Source: Glutamicibacter halophytocola (GTDB taxonomy: Bacteria > Actinomycetota > Actinomycetes > Actinomycetales > Micrococcaceae). From it: DNA of 64,000 nt. The stretch is from the NCBI RefSeq assembly GCF_001302565.1, contig NZ_CP012750.1, positions 3,224,001 to 3,288,000 on the forward strand. Reading direction: 5' to 3'. The position numbers and the translations under genes were made by a program. The notes below the pieces were generated by a model. That model was given only the letters and a program-made list of their open reading frames with translations. It had not been told where the DNA came from and did no database searches. Of the stretch, positions 1 through 9,102 are shown piece by piece (position 1 is the first letter of the stretch; the number at the start of each line of letters is the position of its first letter).

Positions 1-2
1 AT

Positions 3-605
3 TCAATTCTCATCCATTTCGCTATCGAGTTCATCGTCGACGAAGGTAACGGCTTCGAAAAAGTCAATCATCGGGTCCATCATGAAACCTAATGTGGACA
101 GTTCCGCATCGTAAGCTTCAAGCAGGAAAAGCAGTCCGTGCGAACGAGCGGCAGTCCTCACATGTCCTACAGCGGGCATAACCGCAGAGCCATCGTCTTC
201 TGACGGCACTTCCATCGCTATGACCGCCGTCAACTGGAGAATCTGGCCAACCGAATCCGATTGGTATTCGCTGCTTTGAATAGGTGTTGCTGACTCATAG
301 CCCGGCATCGCCAGTTCCGCCAAGCTCTTTTCAGGGTCGTCGTCCAACACCATCAGGTGAGCTGTGCCCATTGCGTGTCCGTCTTCAGGCGAATACCAAA
401 GCGTATGTTCGGCTTCTGCTACCTGGTTATTCGCCACATCCAAGGCCATTTGCTGATAAACCTGCCGCAGATCAGGGTCTTCCGGGATGGCTATTTCCGC
501 GAGGTCTTGCGCCCATTGTTCCGCGGTGTCCCAACTATCTTCGGGAAACGAGCGGGGTACTGGAATCCATAATTCCAGGTCCGGTTCAATCTCATATGTC
601 GTCAT
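3..605 (-). CDS. Hypothetical protein at the end of the T7SS-linked block
   Basis: This is a 200-aa, acidic, soluble protein with no signal peptide or membrane segment, and I do not recognise its family. The start was chosen at 605 because that ATG overlaps the upstream gene's stop as ATGA, which implies translational coupling; an in-frame ATG 15 bases upstream has no such support. It is the last gene of the minus-strand series running from the putative toxin gene. Its size and its opening (LWIPVPRSF, then acidic helices) loosely recall the preceding 208-aa protein, so the two could be diverged relatives. Immunity protein, secretion chaperone or accessory factor are all possible from position alone. 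The gene is complete: its stop lies at bases 3-5. Confidence 0.7.
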   Translation of the reverse strand: MTTYEIEPDLELWIPVPRSFPEDSWDTAEQWAQDLAEIAIPEDPDLRQVYQQMALDVANNQVAEAEHTLWYSPEDGHAMGTAHLMVLDDDPEKSLAELAMPGYESATPIQSSEYQSDSVGQILQLTAVIAMEVPSEDDGSAVMPAVGHVRTAARSHGLLFLLEAYDAELSTLGFMMDPMIDFFEAVTFVDDELDSEMDEN

Positions 606-1228
606 TGCATTGGCACCCACTTGAAAGTTCCCAGTATTGACAAGCCTAGCGACCTTAATCCTTCGGCAAATTCATCGCCATTCTCCGCATCAACGTGGAG
701 GTATGAATAGAGCATCCACAGTCCGGCTTTTGGATCCGGATCGATGCTCCCATCGGGCAGAGGACGTGGAACAACCAAATTCAAGCCATTGTTCTTGAGC
801 TCTGGCGCATCGACGGAACGCTCCGCAGAAGACCATAGATACCAGTCTGCTCCGTCAGCATCCTCGATTTCGATCTGGTTGCTGCCTGCGGCCTTTCGCA
901 CAGCATCCAGCAAAGTACCGTTGGAGCCCACCTTAAGCGGGGTCATGATCACGGAAGCAGGCATTGCCCCCGTGGCGAGTTTCTCGACCGGCATTGCGAA
1001 GCCTAGTGATCCGCGGCGGCGCAAGTACTCGAACATCTGGTGCATTTGCTTTCGAAGCATCAATACCAGGTCTGCGCGCCCAAGGGCTTTAGGCTCGGCC
1101 GTCACCAGCTTTGTCAATGCCTGTTCGTGTTCCACACTGGTATTGAATTCACGCCAGCCTGCCGGATACAGCAGGCTGTATCCAATGCCCCGGGGACGCG
1201 ACATCGATGGTGATTCTGTTGCGCTCAT
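602..1228 (-). CDS. Hypothetical protein downstream of the T7SS toxin-like gene
   Basis: This 208-aa soluble protein has no recognised domain. The N-terminus reads YSLLYPAGWREF, followed by a helical segment and a mixed alpha/beta region. A GGGAG ribosome binding site lies about 5 bases before the ATG at 1228. It sits 64 bases after the 461-aa toxin-like gene and overlaps the next gene by ATGA. In T7SS loci the genes right after a polymorphic toxin often encode immunity proteins, or EspG/EsaE-type chaperones. Both are inferences here, because no diagnostic motif is visible. Confidence 0.75.
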   Translation of the reverse strand: MSATESPSMSRPRGIGYSLLYPAGWREFNTSVEHEQALTKLVTAEPKALGRADLVLMLRKQMHQMFEYLRRRGSLGFAMPVEKLATGAMPASVIMTPLKVGSNGTLLDAVRKAAGSNQIEIEDADGADWYLWSSAERSVDAPELKNNGLNLVVPRPLPDGSIDPDPKAGLWMLYSYLHVDAENGDEFAEGLRSLGLSILGTFKWVPMQ

Positions 1229-1292
1229 CGTTTCTCCCGCAGTATCAAAATATGGCTCGAATGTTCACTTTACGGATTGCCCTCCGCTGAAG

Positions 1293-2678
1293 CTACTTCT
1301 CGCGAGTCAGGTCCCAGATGCCAGGAGGCGCGGTTACCACGACGCTTCCGCGATCTTCCCATTTCCCATGCTTCACAATCTTTTCCGCCCAAATCTTGGC
1401 CTGGGGGCCCATGTCGTCTGGGTGCTTCAGAATGTACTCAGCCATCGCCCGGTGCTTTGTTGCACCGCCCTCCGAGACATACTTCACGTACGTCTTCCAG
1501 TCGCCTTTGAACTCTTTTTTGAATCCATCCATGTATCCCTTGGTCTTCCCGGATACAGTCTGTTGGTAGTTCTTCTCGATCTTGCGGTTACTGCGCCGGA
1601 TCTTTGACTTTGTATAACGGTTCCCGCGAATTGTCGTTTTCTTCGGGCGCTTGGTCGCCTTTTTGATGGAGGACCTGACAATGCCTCGCCCAGTACTGGA
1701 ACGCGTCTTGGTGAAGGCCTTGAAAATGCTCCGCGGCCCAGCCTTGGCTCCCAACTTGATCCCATTTGGGAAGGCCTTGCTGAAACCGGATATGGCCTTT
1801 CCGGCAAGGCGTCCGAAGGGGATGATTCCGACGACCGCAATTAGCAGGCTGGTCCAATCCCCGTCGCCTTGGACCATTTTGATGACTTCGATGGCCAGCA
1901 CGGCTACCGCTGCGATCACCGCTATAGCCGAAGCAATCGGTCCCCACACCGGAGAGGTAATGAATAACGCTGCGATGCCCACACCTACGGCAACCCAGCC
2001 GAGGATCGTACCTAGCGTGGAGAGGAATTTATCATCGTTGTCCGCTGCTTTGAAGGCATCCTCGATTTCGCCCACAGCCTCGTCGTAGGCATCTTCCCAA
2101 TACGAAACCCGCCCATCGAATTTGCCCCAAAGTTTGCGCAGTTCGTCTTCGGCTTCTTCGCGAGCGTTTGTGGCGTTCGTCAGGTCGCTCTTGGCTTCCG
2201 CTTTTTCCTCGTCGGTCCCTTCGCTGAAGCCAAGAAACCCGTCAGCATCGTCCACCGCTCCCTTGGCAGTGTCTTCCTCGTTTTTCTTGGTTTGCACGGT
2301 TTGATGTGCATCCTCGATATCCGTGATCAGCCCGCTGAGCGTCGTGTATGAATCCACTCCGCCCTCAGCGGTGCACATCTGGAGCGCACCTTGGACGCGG
2401 TCCAATGCATACGAATACTTCTTCAGGGCCTGGCCGGTACCGTCATATCTGATGGCCGCCTTGCGCAATTCGGGAAACACGTCTCCGGCATTCTCGCGCA
2501 GCTTGGCGATGGCGTCAGACTTCAGATCCGATGTTCCGTTGCTGATGTCTTCCAGCCTGTTCGCAGTGCGTTCCATCTCTTCGCCCGAAGTGATCAAGTC
2601 GTTGGCGCTCCGGAGCAGGTCGTCGGGACTACCAGCGATGAGCTGCAGGGGTGTGCCCTTTGGCGATTCCAAGGTCAT
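1293..2678 (-). CDS. Putative type VII secretion substrate / polymorphic toxin-like protein
   Basis: The 461-aa protein has an N-terminal helical, coiled-coil-rich half (about 1-220) of the kind that pairs with WXG100 partners. A hydrophobic stretch follows (about 222-290), with segments such as LGWVAVGVGIAALF and LLIAVVGIIPFG. Then comes a strongly basic linker (about 325-375) rich in K and R, and a C-terminal region (about 380-461) that resembles no toxin fold I can name. This helical head, membrane segment, basic hinge and variable tail layout is typical of LXG/WXG-type effectors of the Ess/ESX system. It lies 19 bases after the 106-aa WXG-like gene and before two hypothetical genes that may include its immunity protein. 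Toxic activity is inferred; no catalytic residues can be assigned. Confidence 0.7.
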   Translation of the reverse strand: MTLESPKGTPLQLIAGSPDDLLRSANDLITSGEEMERTANRLEDISNGTSDLKSDAIAKLRENAGDVFPELRKAAIRYDGTGQALKKYSYALDRVQGALQMCTAEGGVDSYTTLSGLITDIEDAHQTVQTKKNEEDTAKGAVDDADGFLGFSEGTDEEKAEAKSDLTNATNAREEAEDELRKLWGKFDGRVSYWEDAYDEAVGEIEDAFKAADNDDKFLSTLGTILGWVAVGVGIAALFITSPVWGPIASAIAVIAAVAVLAIEVIKMVQGDGDWTSLLIAVVGIIPFGRLAGKAISGFSKAFPNGIKLGAKAGPRSIFKAFTKTRSSTGRGIVRSSIKKATKRPKKTTIRGNRYTKSKIRRSNRKIEKNYQQTVSGKTKGYMDGFKKEFKGDWKTYVKYVSEGGATKHRAMAEYILKHPDDMGPQAKIWAEKIVKHGKWEDRGSVVVTAPPGIWDLTREK

Positions 2679-2697
2679 ATCGTCAACTCTCTGTCTA

Positions 2698-3018
2698 CTA
2701 GGCTTCTTTGGGAGCGTCGGAGGCGCGTGAATTCAAGAAGGCCTTTTTAGTTTCCACGTCCCACTCTTCGAATCCGTCCTTGATGTCCTTCAAGCCGGTA
2801 TGCACTCCGTCAAGATTCTTGATGAGGTCACCTCGAGTATTGTTCCAGTTGTCCTCGAAATCCTTGACTCTGTCTTTCAGATCGCCCTTGCCCATGGGGT
2901 CTCCAACGGAGTCGGCCATTCCCTTGGCAAAGTCAGAAGCATTCTCGAAATCTTTAATGCTATTGCCCAGCTCAGTGACGATTTCTTCCAGACGAGCCAA
3001 ATAGATCTCTTCGGCCAT
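2698..3018 (-). CDS. WXG100-like small helical protein (toxin partner)
   Basis: This 106-aa, all-helical, acidic protein is about the length of WXG100/ESAT-6 partners. Two long amphipathic helices flank a central DNWNNTRGDL, which places a tryptophan near the expected helix turn but without a true W-x-G. An AAGGAG site lies 11 bases before the ATG. It is directly upstream of the 461-aa toxin-like gene, so it probably forms the hetero-complex that targets that protein to the ATPase, as LXG-associated small proteins do. This role is inferred from size, fold and position. Confidence 0.65.
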   Translation of the reverse strand: MAEEIYLARLEEIVTELGNSIKDFENASDFAKGMADSVGDPMGKGDLKDRVKDFEDNWNNTRGDLIKNLDGVHTGLKDIKDGFEEWDVETKKAFLNSRASDAPKEA

Positions 3019-3096
3019 GGTTCAAACGACTCCTTAGGTATCCTGCGAAAAGGCTGCAGGTCAGTTCAGTGTTCAAAGATCACTCGGTGCAAGAAA

Positions 3097-3133
3097 AATG
3101 TGGCCGCCCGCAACATTCAAAGGCGGCCACATT
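3097..3133 (-). terminator. Rho-independent terminator after the WXG100-like gene
   Basis: A 12-bp perfect stem (3097-3108 with 3122-3133, arms AATGTGGCCGCC / GGCGGCCACATT) is followed on the minus strand by a T-run (reverse complement of 3092-3096). It lies just after the 95-aa WXG100-like gene. It should end or attenuate transcription before the second small helical gene, so the first gene may be made in excess. Confidence 0.85.
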
Positions 3134-3152
3134 AGCCCGAAAGCAAATGGGA

Positions 3153-3440
3153 CTACTGTCCGGCCATTCCGCGGTCAGTGTCCTGGATCTGTGACATCAT
3201 GTCGCGCAGTGCCGTCGCCATGTCGTTGATGCCTTCGAAAGCCTTCTTCAGGCCCTGGTCCAATTCCTTGTAGCCCTCGCCGAACTGGCCCGAAGCGTGC
3301 TCGGTGGTGAAATCCTCGCCCAGCAGCTTGTCGATGCCGGAGTGCAGCTGGTCCAGAATGCCGTCCAGGTCATCGCGGCCGGTATCCAGCTTCGACGCCA
3401 TGGCTTCCATTTCACCGTAATTGGCCTTGAAATCAGTCAT
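3153..3440 (-). CDS. WXG100/ESAT-6-type protein lacking the WXG motif
   Basis: This is a 95-aa helical protein of WXG100 size (MTDFKANYGEMEAMASKL at the start). It has two predicted helices and a middle turn reading HASGQFGEGYKELDQGL. There is no tryptophan anywhere, so the signature W-x-G is absent. The start at 3440 is set by a strong AGGAG (within CTTGAGGAGAATAGTT) just upstream; a longer open frame from 3569 has no such site. The first gene of the minus-strand T7SS block, it is divergent from the RDD-FHA gene and has its own terminator. Probable role: secreted partner or structural substrate of the EssC-like ATPase. Confidence 0.75.
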   Translation of the reverse strand: MTDFKANYGEMEAMASKLDTGRDDLDGILDQLHSGIDKLLGEDFTTEHASGQFGEGYKELDQGLKKAFEGINDMATALRDMMSQIQDTDRGMAGQ

Positions 3441-3586
3441 AACTATTCTCCTCAAGAATTCAGCAAGCCCGTTGTTCGGACCGCAATGGCAGGTAACGGA
3501 ATCTACGCTAATGTGGCAAATGGCTTTAATACAATGGGGAGAAGTCCCCGTGGCGGACCAATATCCCATTGAAGTAGAAAGATCCT

Positions 3587-4630
3587 ATGGACGTCGTCGC
3601 AGCAACCCTCGCCAAATCCCGCATACTCGGAATGCGGCCGGCCGATGCTCGCTTGCGCATCTGGTCCTACCTGATTGACTACGCCGTGGCGTTGGCCGCG
3701 TTGCTGCCTGCAGGCATCGGCTTGGTGATCTTCCTGGTCAGCGGCGCCTTCTCAACGGTTCCTCTGGTACTGAGCGCAGTCAGCGCCCTGCTCATGCTGG
3801 TTTATGCAATCGTGCTGATCTCGATGAACAGCCGCAAGGGCAGTTCCCCGGGCAAATCCGCCATGCGCCTGCGCTCGGCGCACCTGGGCACGTTCCAGGC
3901 CCCTGGATTCGCCCGCGTACTGGTCGCCGGCCTGGTCTTCCTGCTCAGCCATCTGCTCCCGGTCATCGGCCCGGCATTGCTGCTGCTCTCCTGCCTGTTC
4001 GACAAGGAGCACGGCCGCAGCTGGCTGGACAAGATCGCCCAAACCTTCGTGGTGGATGTCCGCAATGGGCTGGACCCCACCAATCCGCGGGCGCTGGCCC
4101 GGGCAGAGTATCTGCTCGCCCGGCCCGAACGCGATGTCTCCGAGCATCTGCCCTCGCTGGGCACGGTGGATGGCGGGGCCGAGCTGGACGAGCTTTCGCT
4201 GCCCTCCCGCCCAAGGTCCACTGCGGGCATCATCGGCGCGCAGAACAGCGATTGGCATGCGGCGCCGGAGAATTTCGGCGGAGTCATCCGGCGCGCGGCC
4301 TTCGCATTCGATGACGGCTCATATATCCCGGTGCCCGAATCCGGGCTCATCGGCCGGGCTCCGCAAGCCCAGGGCAGTGCCGGCAACGAGCTGCTGATCG
4401 CGTTGAAGGATCCCCAGCGCCTGTTGTCCAAAACCCATCTGGCCTTCGGCTGCGACGGGATGAGCGTGTGGGTCATGGATCTGGACTCCGGCAACGGAAC
4501 CCAGATCACCGTGGCTTCCGGCGCTCCCTATAACATCTCGTCCCGGACCCGGGTGAACCTCAACGACGGCGACATCGTCCACGTTGGCAGCCGATCCTTC
4601 CGCATCACTTTCCAGGAGACCGACCAGTGA
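3587..4630 (+). CDS. RDD-family membrane protein with C-terminal FHA domain
   Basis: The 347-aa protein begins with an RDD-type membrane region (about 15-150). Its hydrophobic segments include YAVALAALLPAGIGLVIFLV and VLVAGLVFLLSHLLPVIG, and it carries the family's polar motif KGSSPGKSAMRLR. A disordered stretch (about 150-235) follows, then a forkhead-associated domain (about 245-345) with the signatures GLIGRAP, LLSKTHL and DLDSGNGTQ. FHA domains bind phosphothreonine, so this is probably a regulated membrane accessory of the secretion machine. Its stop overlaps the GTG start of the ATPase gene as GTGA, which implies tight co-translation. It is divergent from the WXG100-like gene. Confidence 0.85.
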   Translation: MDVVAATLAKSRILGMRPADARLRIWSYLIDYAVALAALLPAGIGLVIFLVSGAFSTVPLVLSAVSALLMLVYAIVLISMNSRKGSSPGKSAMRLRSAHLGTFQAPGFARVLVAGLVFLLSHLLPVIGPALLLLSCLFDKEHGRSWLDKIAQTFVVDVRNGLDPTNPRALARAEYLLARPERDVSEHLPSLGTVDGGAELDELSLPSRPRSTAGIIGAQNSDWHAAPENFGGVIRRAAFAFDDGSYIPVPESGLIGRAPQAQGSAGNELLIALKDPQRLLSKTHLAFGCDGMSVWVMDLDSGNGTQITVASGAPYNISSRTRVNLNDGDIVHVGSRSFRITFQETDQ

Positions 4631-7600
4631 AAATCAAGGCCACGCTCAGGCGCCAGGACCACAGCACCGTCGATATCGTGATGACCTGCGATGCCACCGC
4701 CACGGTGGGCGACGCGGCGCGGGCCCTGGCTGGCGGACAGTCCCCGGAGCGCCCCACCTTGCTGGCAACGGCCGCCGGCACGGCGCCGGTGCAGCTGGAC
4801 CCGCAGACCCTGCTGGCCGAGGCCGAGCTCGGCTCCGGGTTCGCCATCGAGGTCGTGCCGACCACCGATGCCTTCGTTTCGGGCGGTTCGGCCGCCGCGG
4901 TGCTGCGCATCGCCAACGGGCCGGATGCCGGCATGGCGTTTGCGCTGCCCGCGGGCACCTCAACGGTGGGGCGCTCGGAAAAATCCACCGTCGTGCTCAA
5001 CGACCGGCTGGTCTCCACCAAGCATGCCCGCATCGAGGTGGGAAGCAAGATCGAGCTCGTGGACCTGAACTCCGCCAACGGCATCCTGGTCGATGGCGGG
5101 CTGGTGCAGCGGGTGGCCGTGATCCCCGGGCAGCTCATTACCCTCGGCGCCACCGATGTCTACTTCGAGCTGCTGCCCCGGCATACCACCGGGCAGTCCC
5201 CGGTGCACGAAAAGGGCGGCTCGATCATCTTCAACCGCTCCCCCCGCGTGGAAATCCGCCATCCGGGCCAGGAGCTGCCCCGCCCCGCGATTCCGCAGGA
5301 AGCCACCCCCAAGCTCTTCCCCTGGCCGATGATCTTCGCCCCGATGATCATGGGCCTGACCATCTTCTCGCTGACCCAGCGCGTGCTCTCGCTGATCGTG
5401 GTCCTGATTTCCCCGCTGATGATGCTGGGCAACCTGATCGGCCAGCGCACCCAGAACAACAACAAGCTGCGGCTGGAAATCGAGACCTTCGAGCGGCAAT
5501 TCGAGCAGCTCGAAGATGCCCTGCAGGACGGGGAGGAAGCCGAGCGGGCGCACCGGCGCAGCGAGGCCCCGGCCACCGCCACGGTGTTCGAGCAGGCCGA
5601 GTCGCTCGGCCCGCTGCTGTGGACCCGGCGCCCCGAGCATTGGAATTACCTCTCGCTGAGATTGGGCTCCGGCTCCGCGCGCAGCCGCACCACCGTCGCC
5701 GAGCTCTCCGACCGGTCCGGGCTGCAAGATTATGTGGAACGGGTGGAGCAGCTCACCGAGAAATACCGGATGATCGACGATGTCCCGATCATCGAGCTGC
5801 TGCCCGCCGCCGGGGCCATCGGCATCGCCGGGCCGCGCATCGAGGCCGCCGACGCCCTGCGCGCGCTGGCCGTGCAGCTCTTCGGCCTGCATGCGCCCAA
5901 CGACCTGTGCACCGCGGCGATCATCGACCCGGCCTGGACCGAGGACCTGGAATGGTTCAAGTGGCTGCCGCACACCACCGGCCCGCGCTCCCCGCTGGCC
6001 AATATCGCCATGGCCGACACCCAGCCCTCGGGCACGGTGCTGCTCAACGCACTCGAAGAGCTGATCGCCCGGCGCAACGACCCGTCCTCCTACCGCTTGG
6101 GCCCGCTGGCCACCAATGATTCCTCCATGGAAATGGGCAAGGAGGTCGGCGAACAGAATTCCAAGATTCCGCCAGCCAAGGACCTCTCGCTGGTGCTCTT
6201 TGTCAGCAATGACGCCCCGGTGGACCGCGCCCGGCTCTCGCAGATTATCGAGCGCGGCCCGGCCGTGGGCATCTACACGATCTTCGTGGCCCCCACCGTC
6301 GAGTCCCTGCCCGCGGCCTGCCGCACATTCCTCGATGTCACCGATGGATTGGACGCTGCACGGGTCGGGTGGGTCCGGGCCGGCGAGGAAGCGAGAAGGG
6401 TCACCGTGGAAGGAGTCTCGCGCGAGCATGCCGAGCACTTCGCCCGCCGGCTGGCTCCGGTGGTGGACTCCAGCTCGCTGATCCCCGACTCCTCGGATAT
6501 CCCCGACTCGGTGTCGCTGCTGCGGGTTCTGGGCACCGAGCTGGCCGAGTCCCCCGAGGCGGTGCTCGAGCGCTGGAAGCAGAACAATTCGGTGATCGAC
6601 CGCGCCGCCACCGGTTCCAGGCCGCGGCTCAAGCGCGCCGGCACGCTGCGCGCCTACATCGGCCAGGGCACACCGGATGCGATGAGCCTGGACCTGCGCA
6701 CCCAGGGGCCGCACGCGCTGGTGGGCGGAACCACCGGCTCGGGCAAGTCCGAATTCCTGCAGGCCTGGGTGCTGGCCATGGCCGCCGAGTACAGCCCGGA
6801 CCGGGTCACCTTCCTGTTCGTGGACTACAAGGGCGGTTCGGCCTTCGCCGACTGCGTGGAGCTGCCGCACTGCGTCGGGCTGGTCACCGACCTCTCCCCG
6901 CACCTGGTCCGCCGCGCGCTGATGAGCCTGCGTGCCGAGCTGCACCACCGCGAGAAGCTCTTCCACCGCAAGAAGGCCAAGGACCTGCTGGAGCTGGAAA
7001 AGCGCCAGGACCCGGAAACCCCGCCGGCCCTGGTGCTGGTGGTGGACGAGTTCGCCGCCCTGGCCGGCGAGGTGCCCGAGTTCGTGGACGGCGTGGTGGA
7101 CATCGCCCAGCGCGGCCGTTCCCTGGGCATCCACCTGATCCTGGCCACCCAGCGCCCGGCCGGTGTCATCAAGGACAACCTGCGCGCCAATACCAACCTG
7201 CGCGTGGCCCTGCGCATGGCCGACGCCGCGGACTCCAACGACGTGGTGGAGGACCCGATCGCCGCGGGCTTCGACCCCTCGCTGCCCGGGCGCGGCATCG
7301 CCAAGACCGGTCCCGGCCGGCTGGTGCCCTTCCAGTCCGGCTATGCCGGCGGCTGGACCACCGATGAGCCCGAGGCCGCCGAGGTGCGCGTTGAAGACCT
7401 GCGCTTTGGTGGCGCCCGCGTCTGGGAGCAGCCCGAATCCGCCAGCGAGCATATCGAGGAGAACAGCGGGCCGAACGACCAAAAGCGCCTGGTTTCCAGC
7501 TTCATCGCCGCCTCCCATGGCGCCGGCATTCCGGCCCCGCGCCGGCCTTGGCTCGATGACCTGGCGGCCACCGTGGACCTGCGCGAGCTGGCCCCGGACT

Positions 7601-9081
7601 CGGACAGCAAGATCCCGCTGGCCCTGGCCGACATCCCCGAGCACCAGGCCCAGCAGACCGCCTGGTTCGAACCGGATACCGACGGCCACCTGCTGATCTA
7701 CGGCACCTCCGGCGCCGGCAAGTCCGCGGCTCTGCGCAGCATCGCGCTCGCGGCCGGTGCCAACCCATCGGCCGGCACCGCCGCGGTGTACGCCTTGGAA
7801 TTCGGCACCAGCTCGCTGCGCTCGCTGGATCCGCTGCCGCAGGTCGGCGCGGTGATCGGCGGCGATGACGTGGAGCGCATCCAGCGCGTCTTCCGCATCC
7901 TCTCCGAGCACCTCGATGAGCGCTCCGCCCGCTATGCGGCTGCGAACGCCGCGAACTTGAGCGAATACCGCCAGGTCACCGGCAACATCTCCGAGCCGCG
8001 CATCTTCCTGCTGATCGATGGCTTCGGCCAGTTCCGCAGCGACTGGGAACTGGGCCACGGCCGCGGCGAGTTCTACCAGGTGTTCATGCGGATCGTGGGC
8101 GAAGGCCGCCCGCTGGGCGTGCACGTGGTCACCACCGCCGACCGCTTCGGCGCCGTGCCCACCGCGATCAGCGCGAACATCACCCAGCGCGTGGTGCTGC
8201 GCATGGCCGACGAGCAGGCCTACAACGTGCTGGGGGTGGCCAAGGATGTGCTCAGCGAACGCAGCGTCCCGGGACGCGCCATCGTCAAGGGCCACGAGGC
8301 GCAGATCGCGGTGCTCGGCGGCACCGCCAACGTGGCCGAGCAAACGGCTTTGACCACCAGCTGGGCGCAGGAGTTGCGCGCTTCCGGGGCCCCGCAGGCC
8401 GCCGGCGTCGAAGCCCTGCCCCAGGAGTTTTCCGCCGAACTGCTTCCGGACTCGTTCCAGGGGCAACCGGTCATCGGCCTCTCGGATGCGACACTGGGCC
8501 CGTGCGGTTTCGAGCCGATCGGATCCTTTGTCATCGCCGGCCCTCCGCAGAGCGGCAAGACCACCGCGCTGCGCGCCATGGTCACCGCCCTGGAGCGGGC
8601 CAACCCGGCCACCCAGTTCTTCCACATCGGCGGGCGTCGCGCCGAGCTGCGCACCTGGCGGATGTGGAACGGCACGGCTTCGGGCCCGGCGGAAGCCCGC
8701 CAGTTCGCCAAGGACATGGTGGACATGGTCGCCGATGAGTCCATGCCCGGCAAGATGGTCTTTGTGATCGAGAACTTCAGCGAGTTCGGCGACTCGGATG
8801 CCGAGCGTCCGCTCAAGGAGCTGCTCAAGGCCATCAACCGCTCCGACCATTTCCTGGTGGCCGACGGCGACATCAACCAGTTCTCCTCCAGCTTCGGCTT
8901 GCTCGGCGAGCTGAAGTCCAGCCGGCACGGCATCGCGCTCAAGCCCGACGCCTACGACGGGGACTCGCTGTTCAAGGTGCCCTTCCCGCGGGTCAAGCGC
9001 CACGAATTCCCGCCGGGCCGAGGCTTCATGGTCCAAAACGGCCAGCGGACGCTGGTCCATCTGCCACTCGTGGAGCAGTAG
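4627..9081 (+). CDS. essC: Type VII secretion ATPase, EssC/EccC-like (FHA plus three FtsK/SpoIIIE domains)
   Basis: The 1484-aa motor has a ubiquitin/FHA-like N-terminal segment (1-85) and an FHA domain (about 89-182; STVGRSEKS, STKHARI, DLNSANG). Two membrane helices follow (about 232-275), then a coiled region and three FtsK/SpoIIIE ATPase domains. Domain 1 has a canonical Walker A (GGTTGSGKS, about 700-708) and Walker B (LVVDEF, D806 E807). Domain 2 keeps a Walker A (GTSGAGKS, about 1026-1033), but its B site reads LLIDGF. Domain 3 has GPPQSGKTT (about 1305-1313) and FVIENF. So only the first domain looks fully competent, as is common in this family. It starts with GTG overlapping the previous stop. 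It should energise export of the WXG-like proteins and the toxin-like protein. The symbol is used by homology of architecture only. Confidence 0.88.
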   Translation: MKIKATLRRQDHSTVDIVMTCDATATVGDAARALAGGQSPERPTLLATAAGTAPVQLDPQTLLAEAELGSGFAIEVVPTTDAFVSGGSAAAVLRIANGPDAGMAFALPAGTSTVGRSEKSTVVLNDRLVSTKHARIEVGSKIELVDLNSANGILVDGGLVQRVAVIPGQLITLGATDVYFELLPRHTTGQSPVHEKGGSIIFNRSPRVEIRHPGQELPRPAIPQEATPKLFPWPMIFAPMIMGLTIFSLTQRVLSLIVVLISPLMMLGNLIGQRTQNNNKLRLEIETFERQFEQLEDALQDGEEAERAHRRSEAPATATVFEQAESLGPLLWTRRPEHWNYLSLRLGSGSARSRTTVAELSDRSGLQDYVERVEQLTEKYRMIDDVPIIELLPAAGAIGIAGPRIEAADALRALAVQLFGLHAPNDLCTAAIIDPAWTEDLEWFKWLPHTTGPRSPLANIAMADTQPSGTVLLNALEELIARRNDPSSYRLGPLATNDSSMEMGKEVGEQNSKIPPAKDLSLVLFVSNDAPVDRARLSQIIERGPAVGIYTIFVAPTVESLPAACRTFLDVTDGLDAARVGWVRAGEEARRVTVEGVSREHAEHFARRLAPVVDSSSLIPDSSDIPDSVSLLRVLGTELAESPEAVLERWKQNNSVIDRAATGSRPRLKRAGTLRAYIGQGTPDAMSLDLRTQGPHALVGGTTGSGKSEFLQAWVLAMAAEYSPDRVTFLFVDYKGGSAFADCVELPHCVGLVTDLSPHLVRRALMSLRAELHHREKLFHRKKAKDLLELEKRQDPETPPALVLVVDEFAALAGEVPEFVDGVVDIAQRGRSLGIHLILATQRPAGVIKDNLRANTNLRVALRMADAADSNDVVEDPIAAGFDPSLPGRGIAKTGPGRLVPFQSGYAGGWTTDEPEAAEVRVEDLRFGGARVWEQPESASEHIEENSGPNDQKRLVSSFIAASHGAGIPAPRRPWLDDLAATVDLRELAPDSDSKIPLALADIPEHQAQQTAWFEPDTDGHLLIYGTSGAGKSAALRSIALAAGANPSAGTAAVYALEFGTSSLRSLDPLPQVGAVIGGDDVERIQRVFRILSEHLDERSARYAAANAANLSEYRQVTGNISEPRIFLLIDGFGQFRSDWELGHGRGEFYQVFMRIVGEGRPLGVHVVTTADRFGAVPTAISANITQRVVLRMADEQAYNVLGVAKDVLSERSVPGRAIVKGHEAQIAVLGGTANVAEQTALTTSWAQELRASGAPQAAGVEALPQEFSAELLPDSFQGQPVIGLSDATLGPCGFEPIGSFVIAGPPQSGKTTALRAMVTALERANPATQFFHIGGRRAELRTWRMWNGTASGPAEARQFAKDMVDMVADESMPGKMVFVIENFSEFGDSDAERPLKELLKAINRSDHFLVADGDINQFSSSFGLLGELKSSRHGIALKPDAYDGDSLFKVPFPRVKRHEFPPGRGFMVQNGQRTLVHLPLVEQ

Positions 9082-9102
9082 GCCAGCGGCCCGGGCGCAA
9101 AG

